A DNA stretch of 64,000 bases from Lentilactobacillus raoultii. GTDB lineage: Bacteria; Bacillota; Bacilli; Lactobacillales; Lactobacillaceae. Both the position numbers and the translations under genes were made by a program. Below, piece by piece: positions 49,915 to 58,177 of the stretch. The stretch covers positions 1 to 64,000 of the forward strand of contig NZ_LS422992.1 in assembly GCF_900411375.1 (NCBI RefSeq). The letters run 5' to 3'. The notes under the pieces were generated by a model. The model was not told the origin of the DNA and ran no database searches. It saw only the letters and a program-made list of their open reading frames with translations. Each line of letters begins with the position of its first letter. Position 1 is the stretch's first letter.

Positions 49915-50961
49915 ATGGCAAAAAAACATCTTTCAAAAGGTAAATATCAAAGAATGTTGAAATTAACCAATGATGAGGGGAAAATCGATGCATTGGCGTT
50001 AGATCAACGTGGATCGCTTGTTAAAATGATGAAAACGGCTTCCGAAAAATATGGAAAGCTTTTCAGTATGAAAATGATTTATGAATTTAAGGAAACCGTT
50101 TCAAAAATTTTGAGTCCACTTAGTTCAGCAATTCTTTTAGATGAACAAATGGGCTTTAAAGGCATTGAAGCTAAGGCTGACAAGACCGGGCTAATTATGT
50201 CTTATGAGAAGACCGGGTATGATGCTAACGAACCTGGCCGCTTGCCTAGCTTGATTCCTGATCAATCCGCACAAATTATGGTTTCCAGAGGAGCTGATGC
50301 TTTAAAAGTATTGCTCTATTTTAATCCGGATGATCCGGATGAAATTAATAATCAGAAAAAGGCTTTTGCACAACGGTATGGAACTGAAGGCTTGGCAGCT
50401 GAAACACCCACATTTTTTGAAATTGTGACTTACGATGATCGTTATGATAGTAAGTCCTTAGAGTTTGCCAAAGAAAAGCCGGATTTTGTGTTACGGGCAA
50501 TGAAGGAATTTACACAGGATAAGTATCACATTGATGTTTTGAAGATGGAGGTCCCATTTAACCCAACTTATATTGAGGGATGGGATAAGTCTGTCAGTGA
50601 ATCGGCTTATACGGAAGATCAAGCCAAAACTTACTTAAAGCAATTGAGTGATGAAGCAACCCGGCCGTTTATTTTTCTAAGTGCTGGTGTTCCAACTCCT
50701 ATTTTCCAGCGGGAGTTAAAACTTGCCGGCAGTGCAGGAGCTAAATTTAACGGTGTTTTAAGTGGCCGAGCAACCTGGATTGAAGGCGTTGATATCTTTG
50801 TTCGTGATGGCAAGGATGGCTTGGTTGACTGGCTGAAACATAAAGGAACCCAGAATGTAAAAGACTTGACCAAGATTTTATCGGCAAATGCCACGCCATG
50901 GTTTGATGCATATGGCGGTCGAGATAATATTGAAGTGGTTGATATTTCTGACTTAAAATAA
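49915..50961 (+). CDS. lacD: Tagatose-1,6-bisphosphate aldolase family (LacD)
   Basis: A 348-aa class I aldolase of the LacD family. Features include IDALALDQRGSLVKMM near residues 25-40, SSAILLDEQMGFKGIEA near 67-83, ADALKVLLYFNPDDPDEINNQK with the Schiff-base Lys region near 120-141, and the C-terminal PFIFLSAGVPTPIFQRELKLAGSAGAKFNGVLSGRATW. It cleaves tagatose 1,6-bisphosphate to triose phosphates; members also accept fructose 1,6-bisphosphate. GAGGTGAA precedes ATG 49915. No lacABC or galactose uptake genes are nearby, so the role may differ from galactose use. Confidence 0.88.
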   Translation: MAKKHLSKGKYQRMLKLTNDEGKIDALALDQRGSLVKMMKTASEKYGKLFSMKMIYEFKETVSKILSPLSSAILLDEQMGFKGIEAKADKTGLIMSYEKTGYDANEPGRLPSLIPDQSAQIMVSRGADALKVLLYFNPDDPDEINNQKKAFAQRYGTEGLAAETPTFFEIVTYDDRYDSKSLEFAKEKPDFVLRAMKEFTQDKYHIDVLKMEVPFNPTYIEGWDKSVSESAYTEDQAKTYLKQLSDEATRPFIFLSAGVPTPIFQRELKLAGSAGAKFNGVLSGRATWIEGVDIFVRDGKDGLVDWLKHKGTQNVKDLTKILSANATPWFDAYGGRDNIEVVDISDLK

Positions 50962-50975
50962 TTTATTACTAGATG

Positions 50976-51004
50976 TTGCACCCATTATTTGGAACTAGTA
51001 CAAT
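50976..51004 (+). promoter_or_regulatory. Promoter of the deoxynucleoside kinase gene
   Basis: TTGCAC at 50976-50981, a 17-bp spacer and TACAAT at 50999-51004. Confidence 0.6.
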
Positions 51005-51042
51005 ATATTGTGCTGTCATTAATCAAATAAGGGGATTTATAA

Positions 51043-51681
51043 ATGCTTGTTTTAGCTGGAACGATTGGTGCAGGGAAAACCTCATTAACTCAGATGTTGT
51101 CGAAGCATTTGGGGACCCCTGCCTATTACGAATCTGTTGACAATAATCAGATTTTGCCGCTGTTTTATCAAAACCCGAAAAAATATGCTTTCTTGTTACA
51201 AATCGATTTCTTGAATCGACGAATGGCTGATATCAAACGAGCTTGGCAAAATGATGAAAGTATTTTGGATCGGTCGATCTTTGAAGATTCATTACTTTTC
51301 CATTTAAATGCTGACCTGGGCAGAGCTACTGAAACCGAAGTTGAAATTTATGATTCACTTCTTCAAAATATGATGCAGGAGTTACCACAAAGTCATCACA
51401 GCAAAAATCCAGATCTGTTGATTCATATTGACATTTCCTTTGAGACGATGTTGAAACGAATTAAAAAGCGTGGCCGACCGTACGAGCAAATTGAAAATGA
51501 TCCTGGCTTGTACCAATACTATCAGGACTTGAATCAACGTTACCAGACTTGGTATCAAGATTACGACAAATCTGCCAAAATTCAGATCAATGGTGACCAA
51601 TTTGATTTTGTCGAAAGGGACACTGACAGACAGGCCGTGTTTCAGATGATTGATCAAAAAATTAATCAGTTGGCAATTTGA
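51043..51681 (+). CDS. Deoxynucleoside kinase (dGK/dAK type)
   Basis: A 212-aa P-loop kinase of the dNK family used by lactobacilli in nucleotide salvage. It shows the Walker A motif AGTIGAGKTSL at residues 5-15, ESVDNNQILPLFY near 31-43, the DRS motif ILDRSIFEDSLLF near 76-88, and the lid KRIKKRGRPYEQ near 143-154. The exact deoxynucleoside cannot be read. Lactobacilli often carry two adjacent copies; only one is here. It ends 40 nt before the seryl-tRNA synthetase leader. Confidence 0.88.
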   Translation: MLVLAGTIGAGKTSLTQMLSKHLGTPAYYESVDNNQILPLFYQNPKKYAFLLQIDFLNRRMADIKRAWQNDESILDRSIFEDSLLFHLNADLGRATETEVEIYDSLLQNMMQELPQSHHSKNPDLLIHIDISFETMLKRIKKRGRPYEQIENDPGLYQYYQDLNQRYQTWYQDYDKSAKIQINGDQFDFVERDTDRQAVFQMIDQKINQLAI

Positions 51682-51685
51682 CGGC

Positions 51686-51714
51686 TTGTGATTTGAAGGT
51701 GAATTCGTTATAAT
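51686..51714 (+). promoter_or_regulatory. Promoter of the serS T-box leader
   Basis: TTGTGA at 51686-51691, a 17-bp spacer and TATAAT at 51709-51714. Confidence 0.75.
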
Positions 51715-51720
51715 CGAAAG

Positions 51721-51992
51721 GTGAGTGAAGCAGGATGGTTCAATACCGAGAGTGTTGCGGCTTGAATCGATTGTTTTAAGAAGAAATTAAAGCGTTTTGT
51801 GTCTATTAAGTAGATTTCAGAGAGACAATGGTCGGTGTGAATTGTCATCGAAAATTCCAGCACAAGTAAACGGGCGGGTAATGCCGCACGGATGTATGCC
51901 GTTACCATACGTTGAGAGCTTGGAAAACCAAGAACTTGGGTGGTACCGCGAAAAAAGGATCCTTCGTCCCAGTGACGAGGGGTCCTTTTTTG
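51721..51992 (+). promoter_or_regulatory. T-box riboswitch, serine type
   Basis: The T-box sequence AACTTGGGTGGTACCGCG at 51933-51950 is canonical, followed by a perfect terminator (AAAAAAGGATCCTTCGTC..GACGAGGGGTCCTTTTTT region, 51951-51990). The likely specifier codon is TCC in GAAAATTCCAGCAC near 51850. Uncharged tRNA-Ser should promote antitermination of serS. Confidence 0.93.
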
Positions 51993-52045
51993 TGGGTTGG
52001 CAAAGTGTCACCCCATTAACCATAAGCGGAAAGGGAGATTAAAAG

Positions 52046-53329
52046 ATGCTTGATATCAAAAAGATTCGAAAAGATCCGGATTATATAAAAGAAAAATTGG
52101 CAACTCGCGGAATCAAGGGCGAAATGATTGATCAATTACTGGCCTTGGATGCCAAAAGACGTGAATTGATTGTTAAGTCGGAATCTCTGAAAGCTACCCG
52201 AAATGAGGTTTCCGATAAAATTTCTCAACTGAAGCGTCAAAAAGAAGATGCTTCAGAGGCCATTGCCGAAATGAAAAAGACTGGCCAAACCATTAAAGAA
52301 TTGGATGAACAGTTGCGCCAGATTGAGAAAAAGGAAGATGATTTGGCGGCTCATTTACCAAATATTCCTGCAGATGACGTGCCGGTTTCTCTAACTGAAG
52401 AAGGAGCTGTTGAGCTTCGACGAATTGGTCAAATTCCAACCTTCAGCTTTAAACCGAAACATCACTGGGATATCGGCGAAAATTTGGGGATTTTGGATTT
52501 TGAACGGGCTGCGAAGGTTTCTGGCAGTCGATTTGTTTATTATATTGGCGACGGCGCACTTCTTGAACGGGCAGTCTACAATTTTTATTTGGACCAAAAT
52601 ACGGCTGCCGGCTACCAAGAAGTTATTCCACCATATATGGTAAATGATGCTTCAATGTACGGAACCGGCCAATTTCCGAAGTTTTTGGAGAATAAAGCCG
52701 GCTATGAGATTACCGGAACGGATCTTACAATGATCCCAACCGCTGAGGTGCCACTAGTAAATTATTATCGAAATGAAGTGATCCCAGAAGAAAAATTACC
52801 GGTTTCCTTTACAGCGCTATCACCTGCCTTTCGTTCAGAAGCAGGAAGTGCCGGTCGGGATACAAAAGGTTTAATTCGCTTGCACCAATTCAACAAGGTT
52901 GAAATGGTAAAGTTTACGAAACCGGAAGATTCGTGGAACGCACTTGAACAGATTACCCATCAAGCTGAAGACAACTTGAAGAAGCTTGGATTGGCCTATC
53001 ATGTGATCACACTGACCACCAGTGATATGAGCTTTACTGCTGCCATGACCCATGATTTAGAGGTTTGGTTCCCAGCACAGAATAAGTATCGGGAAATTTC
53101 CAGCTGTTCGAATACAACCGATTTTCAAGCACGTCGATCGCATATTCAATATCGGGATCAAGATGGCAAACTACATTATGTCCACACATTAAATGGCTCT
53201 GGATTGGCAGTTGGTCGGACTGTTGCTGCGATTTTGGAAAATTATCAAAATGAAGATGGCACGGTAACGATTCCGGAAGTCCTACGCCCATACATGCACG
53301 GTAAAACTAAAATCGAAAAACAACAATAA
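52046..53329 (+). CDS. serS: Seryl-tRNA synthetase
   Basis: A 427-aa class II synthetase charging tRNA-Ser. An N-terminal coiled-coil arm (about residues 28-105, e.g. [25 protein letters not shown]) grips the tRNA. The core has motif 2 [28 protein letters not shown] near 258-285 and motif 3 [20 protein letters not shown] near 383-402. It has the full family length. AAAGGGAG precedes ATG 52046. It is controlled by the T-box just upstream. Confidence 0.97.
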   Translation: MLDIKKIRKDPDYIKEKLATRGIKGEMIDQLLALDAKRRELIVKSESLKATRNEVSDKISQLKRQKEDASEAIAEMKKTGQTIKELDEQLRQIEKKEDDLAAHLPNIPADDVPVSLTEEGAVELRRIGQIPTFSFKPKHHWDIGENLGILDFERAAKVSGSRFVYYIGDGALLERAVYNFYLDQNTAAGYQEVIPPYMVNDASMYGTGQFPKFLENKAGYEITGTDLTMIPTAEVPLVNYYRNEVIPEEKLPVSFTALSPAFRSEAGSAGRDTKGLIRLHQFNKVEMVKFTKPEDSWNALEQITHQAEDNLKKLGLAYHVITLTTSDMSFTAAMTHDLEVWFPAQNKYREISSCSNTTDFQARRSHIQYRDQDGKLHYVHTLNGSGLAVGRTVAAILENYQNEDGTVTIPEVLRPYMHGKTKIEKQQ

Positions 53330-53575
53330 AAATAAATTAATCAAAAAATGAGTGGTCCTTTTCGCGTATATATTATATGTAGGCTGAGAAAGGGTTAACT
53401 TTGGTTAACGATTTCCGGACTACGGATTAATTACATCGAGATCCCCCTCTCATTGTGATTAGTTTTTGGATACCCCCAATTCTCGAAATGTGGATTAATA
53501 GTCATTATTCCATTGGAGAGAGTCATTAAGGTTGGAACTTGGTCATGGTTCCAGCCTCTTTTTTATGGATCAATT
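53330..53575 (+). other. Gene-free stretch after serS: 3' UTR or small RNA
   Basis: No gene is visible for about 200 nt. The only terminator is a 10-bp stem AGGTTGGAAC/GTTCCAGCCT (53529-53557) with six T. Inside are a double GTTAAC repeat (53394-53409) and a TATATT/TATTAT box (53368-53377). The 5' AGGCTG (53381-53386) can also pair with CAGCCT in the terminator. It is either the serS tail or a short independent RNA. Confidence 0.4.
53529..53564 (+). terminator. Terminator downstream of serS
   Basis: AGGTTGGAAC (53529-53538) pairs with GTTCCAGCCT (53548-53557), followed by a T tract at 53559-53564. Confidence 0.8.
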
Positions 53576-53934
53576 GAAGCTGTTACATGAGAGGCGACCG
53601 TTGGATAATCAAAAGTGTCAAAAAGAAAAGCTTGGCGGCTAAAAAGGGGGAAGGCTACTAAACATCTAGAGGATTTGTCTGATGAGAGATTGGGCAAGTT
53701 TAAGCAGCCAACGTGCAAAAAAATCCAAAAAAAGTTGAAATTTTTCTGGTAATGACTAGGATAATACGCTATAATATTTCTTGTCGGAATTTGATCGATA
53801 CTTTTGAAACCTAAGTGAACAGCTGATAAAATTTAAAATTATATCTTGACTTTCGTTGAGAGTAAATGGTAAAATTTAATAGTTGTTTTGATGAGATGAC
53901 TACCAATAACAGATGGATTCATGATTGATTTCAT
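53576..53934. other. Gene-free region with tRNA promoter
   Basis: No supported gene is seen. The tRNA cluster promoter is TTGACT (53846-53851), an 18-bp spacer and TAAAAT (53870-53875). Another isolated TATAAT occurs at 53770-53775 without a convincing -35 box. Confidence 0.6.
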
Positions 53935-54007
53935 GGAGGATTAGCTCAGCTGGGAGAGCATCTGCCTTACAAGCAGGAGGTCACAGGTTCGATCCCTGTA
54001 TCCTCCA
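53935..54007 (+). tRNA. tRNA-Val (anticodon TAC)
   Basis: Full cloverleaf: acceptor GGAGGAT/ATCCTCC, anticodon loop CTTACAA, T-arm with GGTTCGATCC. The 3' CCA is not encoded. First of eight tRNAs. Confidence 0.95.
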
Positions 54008-54009
54008 TT

Positions 54010-54082
54010 GAGCCGTTAGCTCAGTTGGTAGAGCATCTGACTTTTAATCAGAGGGTCGGCAGTTCGAGACTGCCACGGCTCA
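54010..54082 (+). tRNA. tRNA-Lys (anticodon TTT)
   Basis: Acceptor GAGCCGT/ACGGCTC; anticodon loop CTTTTAA; T-arm AGTTCGAGACT. Only 2 nt separate it from tRNA-Val. Confidence 0.95.
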
Positions 54083-54100
54083 TTGCCAGTTTTAAACAAT

Positions 54101-54182
54101 GCGGGCGTGGCGGAACTGGCAGACGCGCTAGATTTAGGTTCTAGTGTCTTATGACGTGGGGGTTCGAATCCCTTCGCCCGCA
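54101..54182 (+). tRNA. tRNA-Leu (anticodon TAG)
   Basis: 82 nt with the long variable arm of class II tRNAs; acceptor GCGGGCG/CGCCCGC; anticodon stem CTAGA/TCTAG with loop TTTAGGT. Confidence 0.95.
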
Positions 54183-54200
54183 TAGAACCGTATATAATAT

Positions 54201-54274
54201 GCCGACTTAGCTCAGTTGGTTAGAGCGCTTCACTAGTAATGAAGAGGTCGGGCGTTCGAATCGTCTAGTCGGCA
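54201..54274 (+). tRNA. tRNA-Thr (anticodon AGT)
   Basis: Acceptor GCCGACT/AGTCGGC; anticodon stem CTTCA/TGAAG with loop CTAGTAA. Confidence 0.93.
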
Positions 54275-54278
54275 TTTT

Positions 54279-54350
54279 GCGGAAGTAGTTCAGTGGTAGA
54301 ACATCACCTTGCCATGGTGGGGGTCGCGGGTTCGAATCCCGTCTTCCGCT
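54279..54350 (+). tRNA. tRNA-Gly (anticodon GCC)
   Basis: Acceptor GCGGAAG/CTTCCGC; anticodon stem TCACC/GGTGG with loop TTGCCAT; T-arm CGGGTTCGAATCCCG. Confidence 0.95.
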
Positions 54351-54418
54351 TCCTCGAGAAGCTTTTGTTTGGCGTTATCGGGATACCTAATTGCCTTACT
54401 AAATTGAATATTAATTAT

Positions 54419-54492
54419 GCACCCATAGCGCAACTGGATAGAGTGTCTGACTACGAATCAGAAGGTTGTAGGTTCGACTCCTACTGGGTGCA
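54419..54492 (+). tRNA. tRNA-Arg (anticodon ACG)
   Basis: Acceptor GCACCCA/TGGGTGC; anticodon stem TCTGA/TCAGA with loop CTACGAA, A34 expected to become inosine. Confidence 0.94.
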
Positions 54493-54527
54493 TTTTTTAC
54501 TGTCGTGGATTTGGCAGTTGGCAATTT

Positions 54528-54601
54528 CGGGAAGTAGCTCAGCTTGGTAGAGCACCTGGTTTGGGACCAGGGGGTCGCAGGTTCGAATCCTGTCTTCCCG
54601 A
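54528..54601 (+). tRNA. tRNA-Pro (anticodon TGG)
   Basis: Acceptor CGGGAAG/CTTCCCG; anticodon stem CCTGG/CCAGG with loop TTTGGGA. Confidence 0.95.
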
Positions 54602-54666
54602 CTATTTGGCCTATTATATAAATGTATGGTAGTATGTGATGGATTAATTAAATATTTTTTGATTAT

Positions 54667-54740
54667 CGGGAAATAGCTCAGCTTGGTAGAGCACTACGTT
54701 CGGGACGTAGGGGTCGCAAGTTCAAATCTTGTTTTCCCGA
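54667..54740 (+). tRNA. tRNA-Pro (anticodon CGG)
   Basis: Acceptor CGGGAAA/TTTCCCG; anticodon stem CTACG/CGTAG with loop TTCGGGA. It resembles the preceding tRNA-Pro and is followed by eight or more T. Confidence 0.92.
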
Positions 54741-54898
54741 TTTTTTTTGTCGACATTTTAACGATTTATGACTTGAATTTTTGACATTCCTATATATAAT
54801 GGGCTGAAAGAAACTGATAATAAGACGTGGTTATTTGGTCAATTTGAGGTAACAATTAATCTCATTTCGTTTTTAAAAAGCTGTTTGAAACCTTTTCT

Positions 54899-54946
54899 TT
54901 GCATTTTCTGGCTTTATTCGTATAATTAAAGTCAATATTAGTCAAA
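54899..54946 (+). promoter_or_regulatory. ctsR-clpC promoter with CtsR operator
   Basis: TTGCAT (54899-54904), a 16-bp spacer and TATAAT (54921-54926). Immediately after is a CtsR heptad repeat, AGTCAAT-ATT-AGTCAAA (54930-54946), one base off the GTCAAA-N3-GTCAAA consensus, so the operon is autoregulated. Confidence 0.85.
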
Positions 54947-54961
54947 GAATTGGGTGAGAGC

Positions 54962-55429
54962 ATGGCCGACGAAAATATTTCTGATTTAATTGAACGGTAC
55001 TTAAAAGAGATACTCGCCGATAACGAACAGGTTAAAATTCGCCGATCGGAAATCGCTGGATTATTTGACGTTGTTCCGTCGCAGATTAATTATGTAATTA
55101 ACACACGTTTTACGATTCAAAATGGGTATATTGTTGAAAGTAAAAGGGGTGGTGGCGGCTACATTAGAATAGAGAAAGTTCATTTATTAGATGACATTGA
55201 CGTGCTGAATTCATTAATTGAGGCAATTGGTAATAAATTGTCGAAAAGAGATAGTGAAACAATCGTCCAAACGTTATATAATAATGACTTAATTAATCGT
55301 CGCGAGGTAAGTATTATTTTAGCAGCGATTGACAAAGATGCAATTGACCTTAACAATAGTGATTTAACTGATATCTTGAGAGCTAATATCATGATATCAA
55401 TATTAAATCGTTTGCGTTATGAACGATAG
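54962..55429 (+). CDS. ctsR: CtsR, class III heat-shock repressor
   Basis: A 155-aa repressor: an N-terminal HTH with EIAGLFDVVPSQINYVINTRFTIQNGYIVESKRGGGGYIRI near residues 30-72, where the Gly-rich wing (RGGGGYIRI) is the thermosensor and DNA contact, then a helical C-terminal domain. No mcsA/mcsB genes follow, as usual in lactobacilli. The start ATG 54962 follows GTGAGAG. It represses clp genes through the operator at 54930-54946. Confidence 0.95.
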   Translation: MADENISDLIERYLKEILADNEQVKIRRSEIAGLFDVVPSQINYVINTRFTIQNGYIVESKRGGGGYIRIEKVHLLDDIDVLNSLIEAIGNKLSKRDSETIVQTLYNNDLINRREVSIILAAIDKDAIDLNNSDLTDILRANIMISILNRLRYER

Positions 55430-55444
55430 AAAGCGAGGGTATCT

Positions 55445-57943
55445 ATGAATAATTTATTCACTCCAAGCGCTAAGAACGTTTTAACCATTGCTCAAGAACA
55501 GGCAAAGAAATTTAAGCACCAAGCAATTGGTACTGAGCACCTGTTACTAGGTCTACTGATTGAAACCAATGGAATCGCATATAAAGCCCTTCAACAGTTT
55601 TCAGTAACTGCCGAAGACATTACAGAAGAAGTAGAACGCTTTGCCGGGTATGGTAATTTAAAGGATCTTAGCAGTAACGATTATTTACCATACTCTCCTA
55701 AAGCCAAGGAAGTATTGGCACAAGCAGGCGAGTTTGCCAAAAAGAATGGTGTGCCAAAGGTTGGAACAGAGCATATTCTGCTTTCATTGTTAACCGATGA
55801 GACAATTCTCTCCTCAAGAATCTTAATTAATTTAGGTCTTGACTTGTCACAAATTCGAAAAGTGACATTGAGAAAAATGGGAATCAGCGGTGGTTCAATG
55901 GCAACTAATATGTCATCAAAGCAACGCGGCGGTGCTCGACCATCCAAGCAAAAAGATAGTAAAACACCAACCATTGATTCGCTGGCTCGTGACCTCACTG
56001 AAATGGCGCGGGAGAATCGGCTGGACCCAACAATTGGTCGTGATTTGGAAGTTAAGCGAGTTGTTCAAATTCTTGCTCGGCGAACTAAAAATAATCCAGT
56101 TTTAATTGGCGAACCTGGTGTTGGTAAAACAGCCATTGCGGAAGGTCTCGCGGAACGAATTGTGAACGGCGATGTGCCGGGAGATATGGCAAATAAGCGG
56201 CTGATGATGCTTGATATGGGATCATTGGTTGCCGGCACCAAATACCGTGGTGAATTTGAAGATCGGCTTAAAAAGGTGATTGAAGAGATTTACCAAGATG
56301 GTAATATCATTCTATTTATTGATGAGTTACACACGTTAATCGGTGCTGGTGGTGCTGAAGGTGCAATTGATGCTTCCAACATTTTAAAGCCGGCATTGGC
56401 ACGTGGCGAACTCCAGTTGATTGGGGCAACCACTCTGGATGAATATCAAAAATATATTGAATCAGATGCCGCTTTGGAACGTCGATTTGCCAAAGTAATG
56501 GTTGACGAACCAACAACGGATGAAACTATTCAGATTTTAAAGGGCTTACGGCCGAAGTACGAGCAACATCACCACGTTGAGATTACGGATGAAGCCATTG
56601 AAACTGCAGTTAGTCTTTCGAATCGGTATATTAGTGACCGCTTCCTTCCTGATAAAGCAATTGATCTGATGGATGAAGCAGCTGCCAAGGTTCGAATTGA
56701 TCACTTACAGAACTCTGAAGTGGTAGATGATCATAAGAAGCTGTCGGAACTTTTGGATCAGTTGAATGAAGCGTTGGTTGCTCAGGATTATGCTAAAGCT
56801 TCCAAGCTTCGTAAATCAGCTAACCAATTACAGGATGAGTTAGCTAAGCAGGATGAAACGCCTGATGATTCTTCACAAACTCATTATCCAGTTAAGGAAA
56901 CCAGCCAGGATGTGGCACAGATTGTGGCTGAATGGACTGGCATTCCGGTCACTCGTTTGAGCAAGTCTGAAGCTGATCGATTGGTTAACCTGGAAGCAGT
57001 CCTTCATAAGCGGGTTGTCGGCCAGGAAGAAGCAATTTCAGCAGTTTCCCGTTCAATTCGGCGAGCACGAAGCGGCTTAAAGGATCCAAATCGGCCAATC
57101 GGGTCATTTATGTTCCTTGGACCGACCGGTGTTGGAAAAACGGAATTAGCTAAGGCTGTTGCAGAGGCTGTCTTTGGATCAGAAGAAGATATGATCCGAG
57201 TCGACATGAGCGAGTACATGGAGAAATATTCAACCAGTCGTTTGATTGGATCCGCTCCCGGTTATGTTGGCTACGATGAGGGTGGTCAGTTAACAGAAAA
57301 AGTTCGTCAAAAACCGTATTCAGTTGTTTTGTTTGATGAAGTTGAAAAAGCTCATCCAGATGTTTTCAACTTGTTACTGCAGGTACTCGATGATGGGTAC
57401 TTAACAGATGCCAAGGGTCGTAAGATCGATTTCCGAAATACGGTTATCATCATGACATCGAACTTGGGCGCAACAACTTTGCGAGACAAGAAAACGGTTG
57501 GCTTCGGTCAAGAAGATACTAAGGAAGATTACGCTGCCATGAAGGATACAATTAAGGCAGCCCTTAAGCAGCGATTCCGTCCAGAATTCTTGAACCGGAT
57601 TGATGAAGTCGTTGTCTTCCACTCACTAACCAAGGCTGAACTTGATCAAATTGTTAAGTTAATGACTAAGCCGGTTATTAAACGAATTCATGATCAGGGA
57701 ATTGACATTAAGGTCACCAAGACAGCGATTGGGATTATTTCCAAAGTTGGTTTTGATCCGCAATATGGTGCTCGGCCAATTCGTCGGGCAATTCAAACCC
57801 AACTTGAGGATAACTTGAGTGCTAAATTGCTGGCTAAAGAAATTGTCCCTGGTGATTCGGTCACCGTTGGTGGGCGGAATAACCAAATTACAATTTCAGT
57901 TAAAAAACCAAATCGACAAACGTTGGTTAACAATAAAAAATAA
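55445..57943 (+). CDS. clpC: ATP-dependent Clp protease ATPase subunit ClpC
   Basis: An 832-aa HSP100 unfoldase. Two Clp-N repeats span residues 1-145; AAA module 1 has Walker [10 protein letters not shown] near 221-229; a middle UVR-type coiled segment ([35 protein letters not shown]) lies near 432-466; AAA module 2 has GPTGVGKTE near 559-567 with [15 protein letters not shown]. The ClpP-binding VGF tripeptide is seen in KTVGFGQ near 686-692. It feeds unfolded proteins to ClpP. It is co-transcribed with ctsR, 15 nt apart. Confidence 0.97.
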   Translation: MNNLFTPSAKNVLTIAQEQAKKFKHQAIGTEHLLLGLLIETNGIAYKALQQFSVTAEDITEEVERFAGYGNLKDLSSNDYLPYSPKAKEVLAQAGEFAKKNGVPKVGTEHILLSLLTDETILSSRILINLGLDLSQIRKVTLRKMGISGGSMATNMSSKQRGGARPSKQKDSKTPTIDSLARDLTEMARENRLDPTIGRDLEVKRVVQILARRTKNNPVLIGEPGVGKTAIAEGLAERIVNGDVPGDMANKRLMMLDMGSLVAGTKYRGEFEDRLKKVIEEIYQDGNIILFIDELHTLIGAGGAEGAIDASNILKPALARGELQLIGATTLDEYQKYIESDAALERRFAKVMVDEPTTDETIQILKGLRPKYEQHHHVEITDEAIETAVSLSNRYISDRFLPDKAIDLMDEAAAKVRIDHLQNSEVVDDHKKLSELLDQLNEALVAQDYAKASKLRKSANQLQDELAKQDETPDDSSQTHYPVKETSQDVAQIVAEWTGIPVTRLSKSEADRLVNLEAVLHKRVVGQEEAISAVSRSIRRARSGLKDPNRPIGSFMFLGPTGVGKTELAKAVAEAVFGSEEDMIRVDMSEYMEKYSTSRLIGSAPGYVGYDEGGQLTEKVRQKPYSVVLFDEVEKAHPDVFNLLLQVLDDGYLTDAKGRKIDFRNTVIIMTSNLGATTLRDKKTVGFGQEDTKEDYAAMKDTIKAALKQRFRPEFLNRIDEVVVFHSLTKAELDQIVKLMTKPVIKRIHDQGIDIKVTKTAIGIISKVGFDPQYGARPIRRAIQTQLEDNLSAKLLAKEIVPGDSVTVGGRNNQITISVKKPNRQTLVNNKK

Positions 57944-58064
57944 ATGACGATTCTCAAGACTTTTATTTGACAATCAATGGATTAGTTGGTATAGTCTTAA
58001 TTGTATTTGTTGTGAATCGAAATGGTCGATGCGATCTATTGTCCGGATTGACCTTCATAAAAAA

Positions 58065-58100
58065 CCAAAAGCAAGTTGAGCTTGTTTTTGGATTTTTTTT
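58065..58100 (+). terminator. Terminator after clpC
   Basis: CCAAAAGCAAG pairs with CTTGTTTTTGG around a 5-nt loop and is followed by eight T. It separates ctsR-clpC from rpoB. Confidence 0.88.
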
Positions 58101-58177
58101 GCCAAAAATCAGGTTAAAAGGGCAATTGTAATCAAAATGTAACATTTCGACTCAGGAATTTTGGAGAGGTGAAAAAC

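Noticed and set aside
51797-52042. 81-aa + frame and 68-aa - frame before serS
   Set aside because: Both lie in the serS T-box leader and its terminator; base pairing explains the region.
53587-53661. 24-codon lysine-rich frame starting MRGDRW
   Set aside because: No ribosome binding site and no other support; length is well within chance.
54293-54550. 85-aa frame on the + strand
   Set aside because: It runs through the tRNA-Gly, tRNA-Arg and tRNA-Pro genes; the tRNA cloverleaves explain the sequence.
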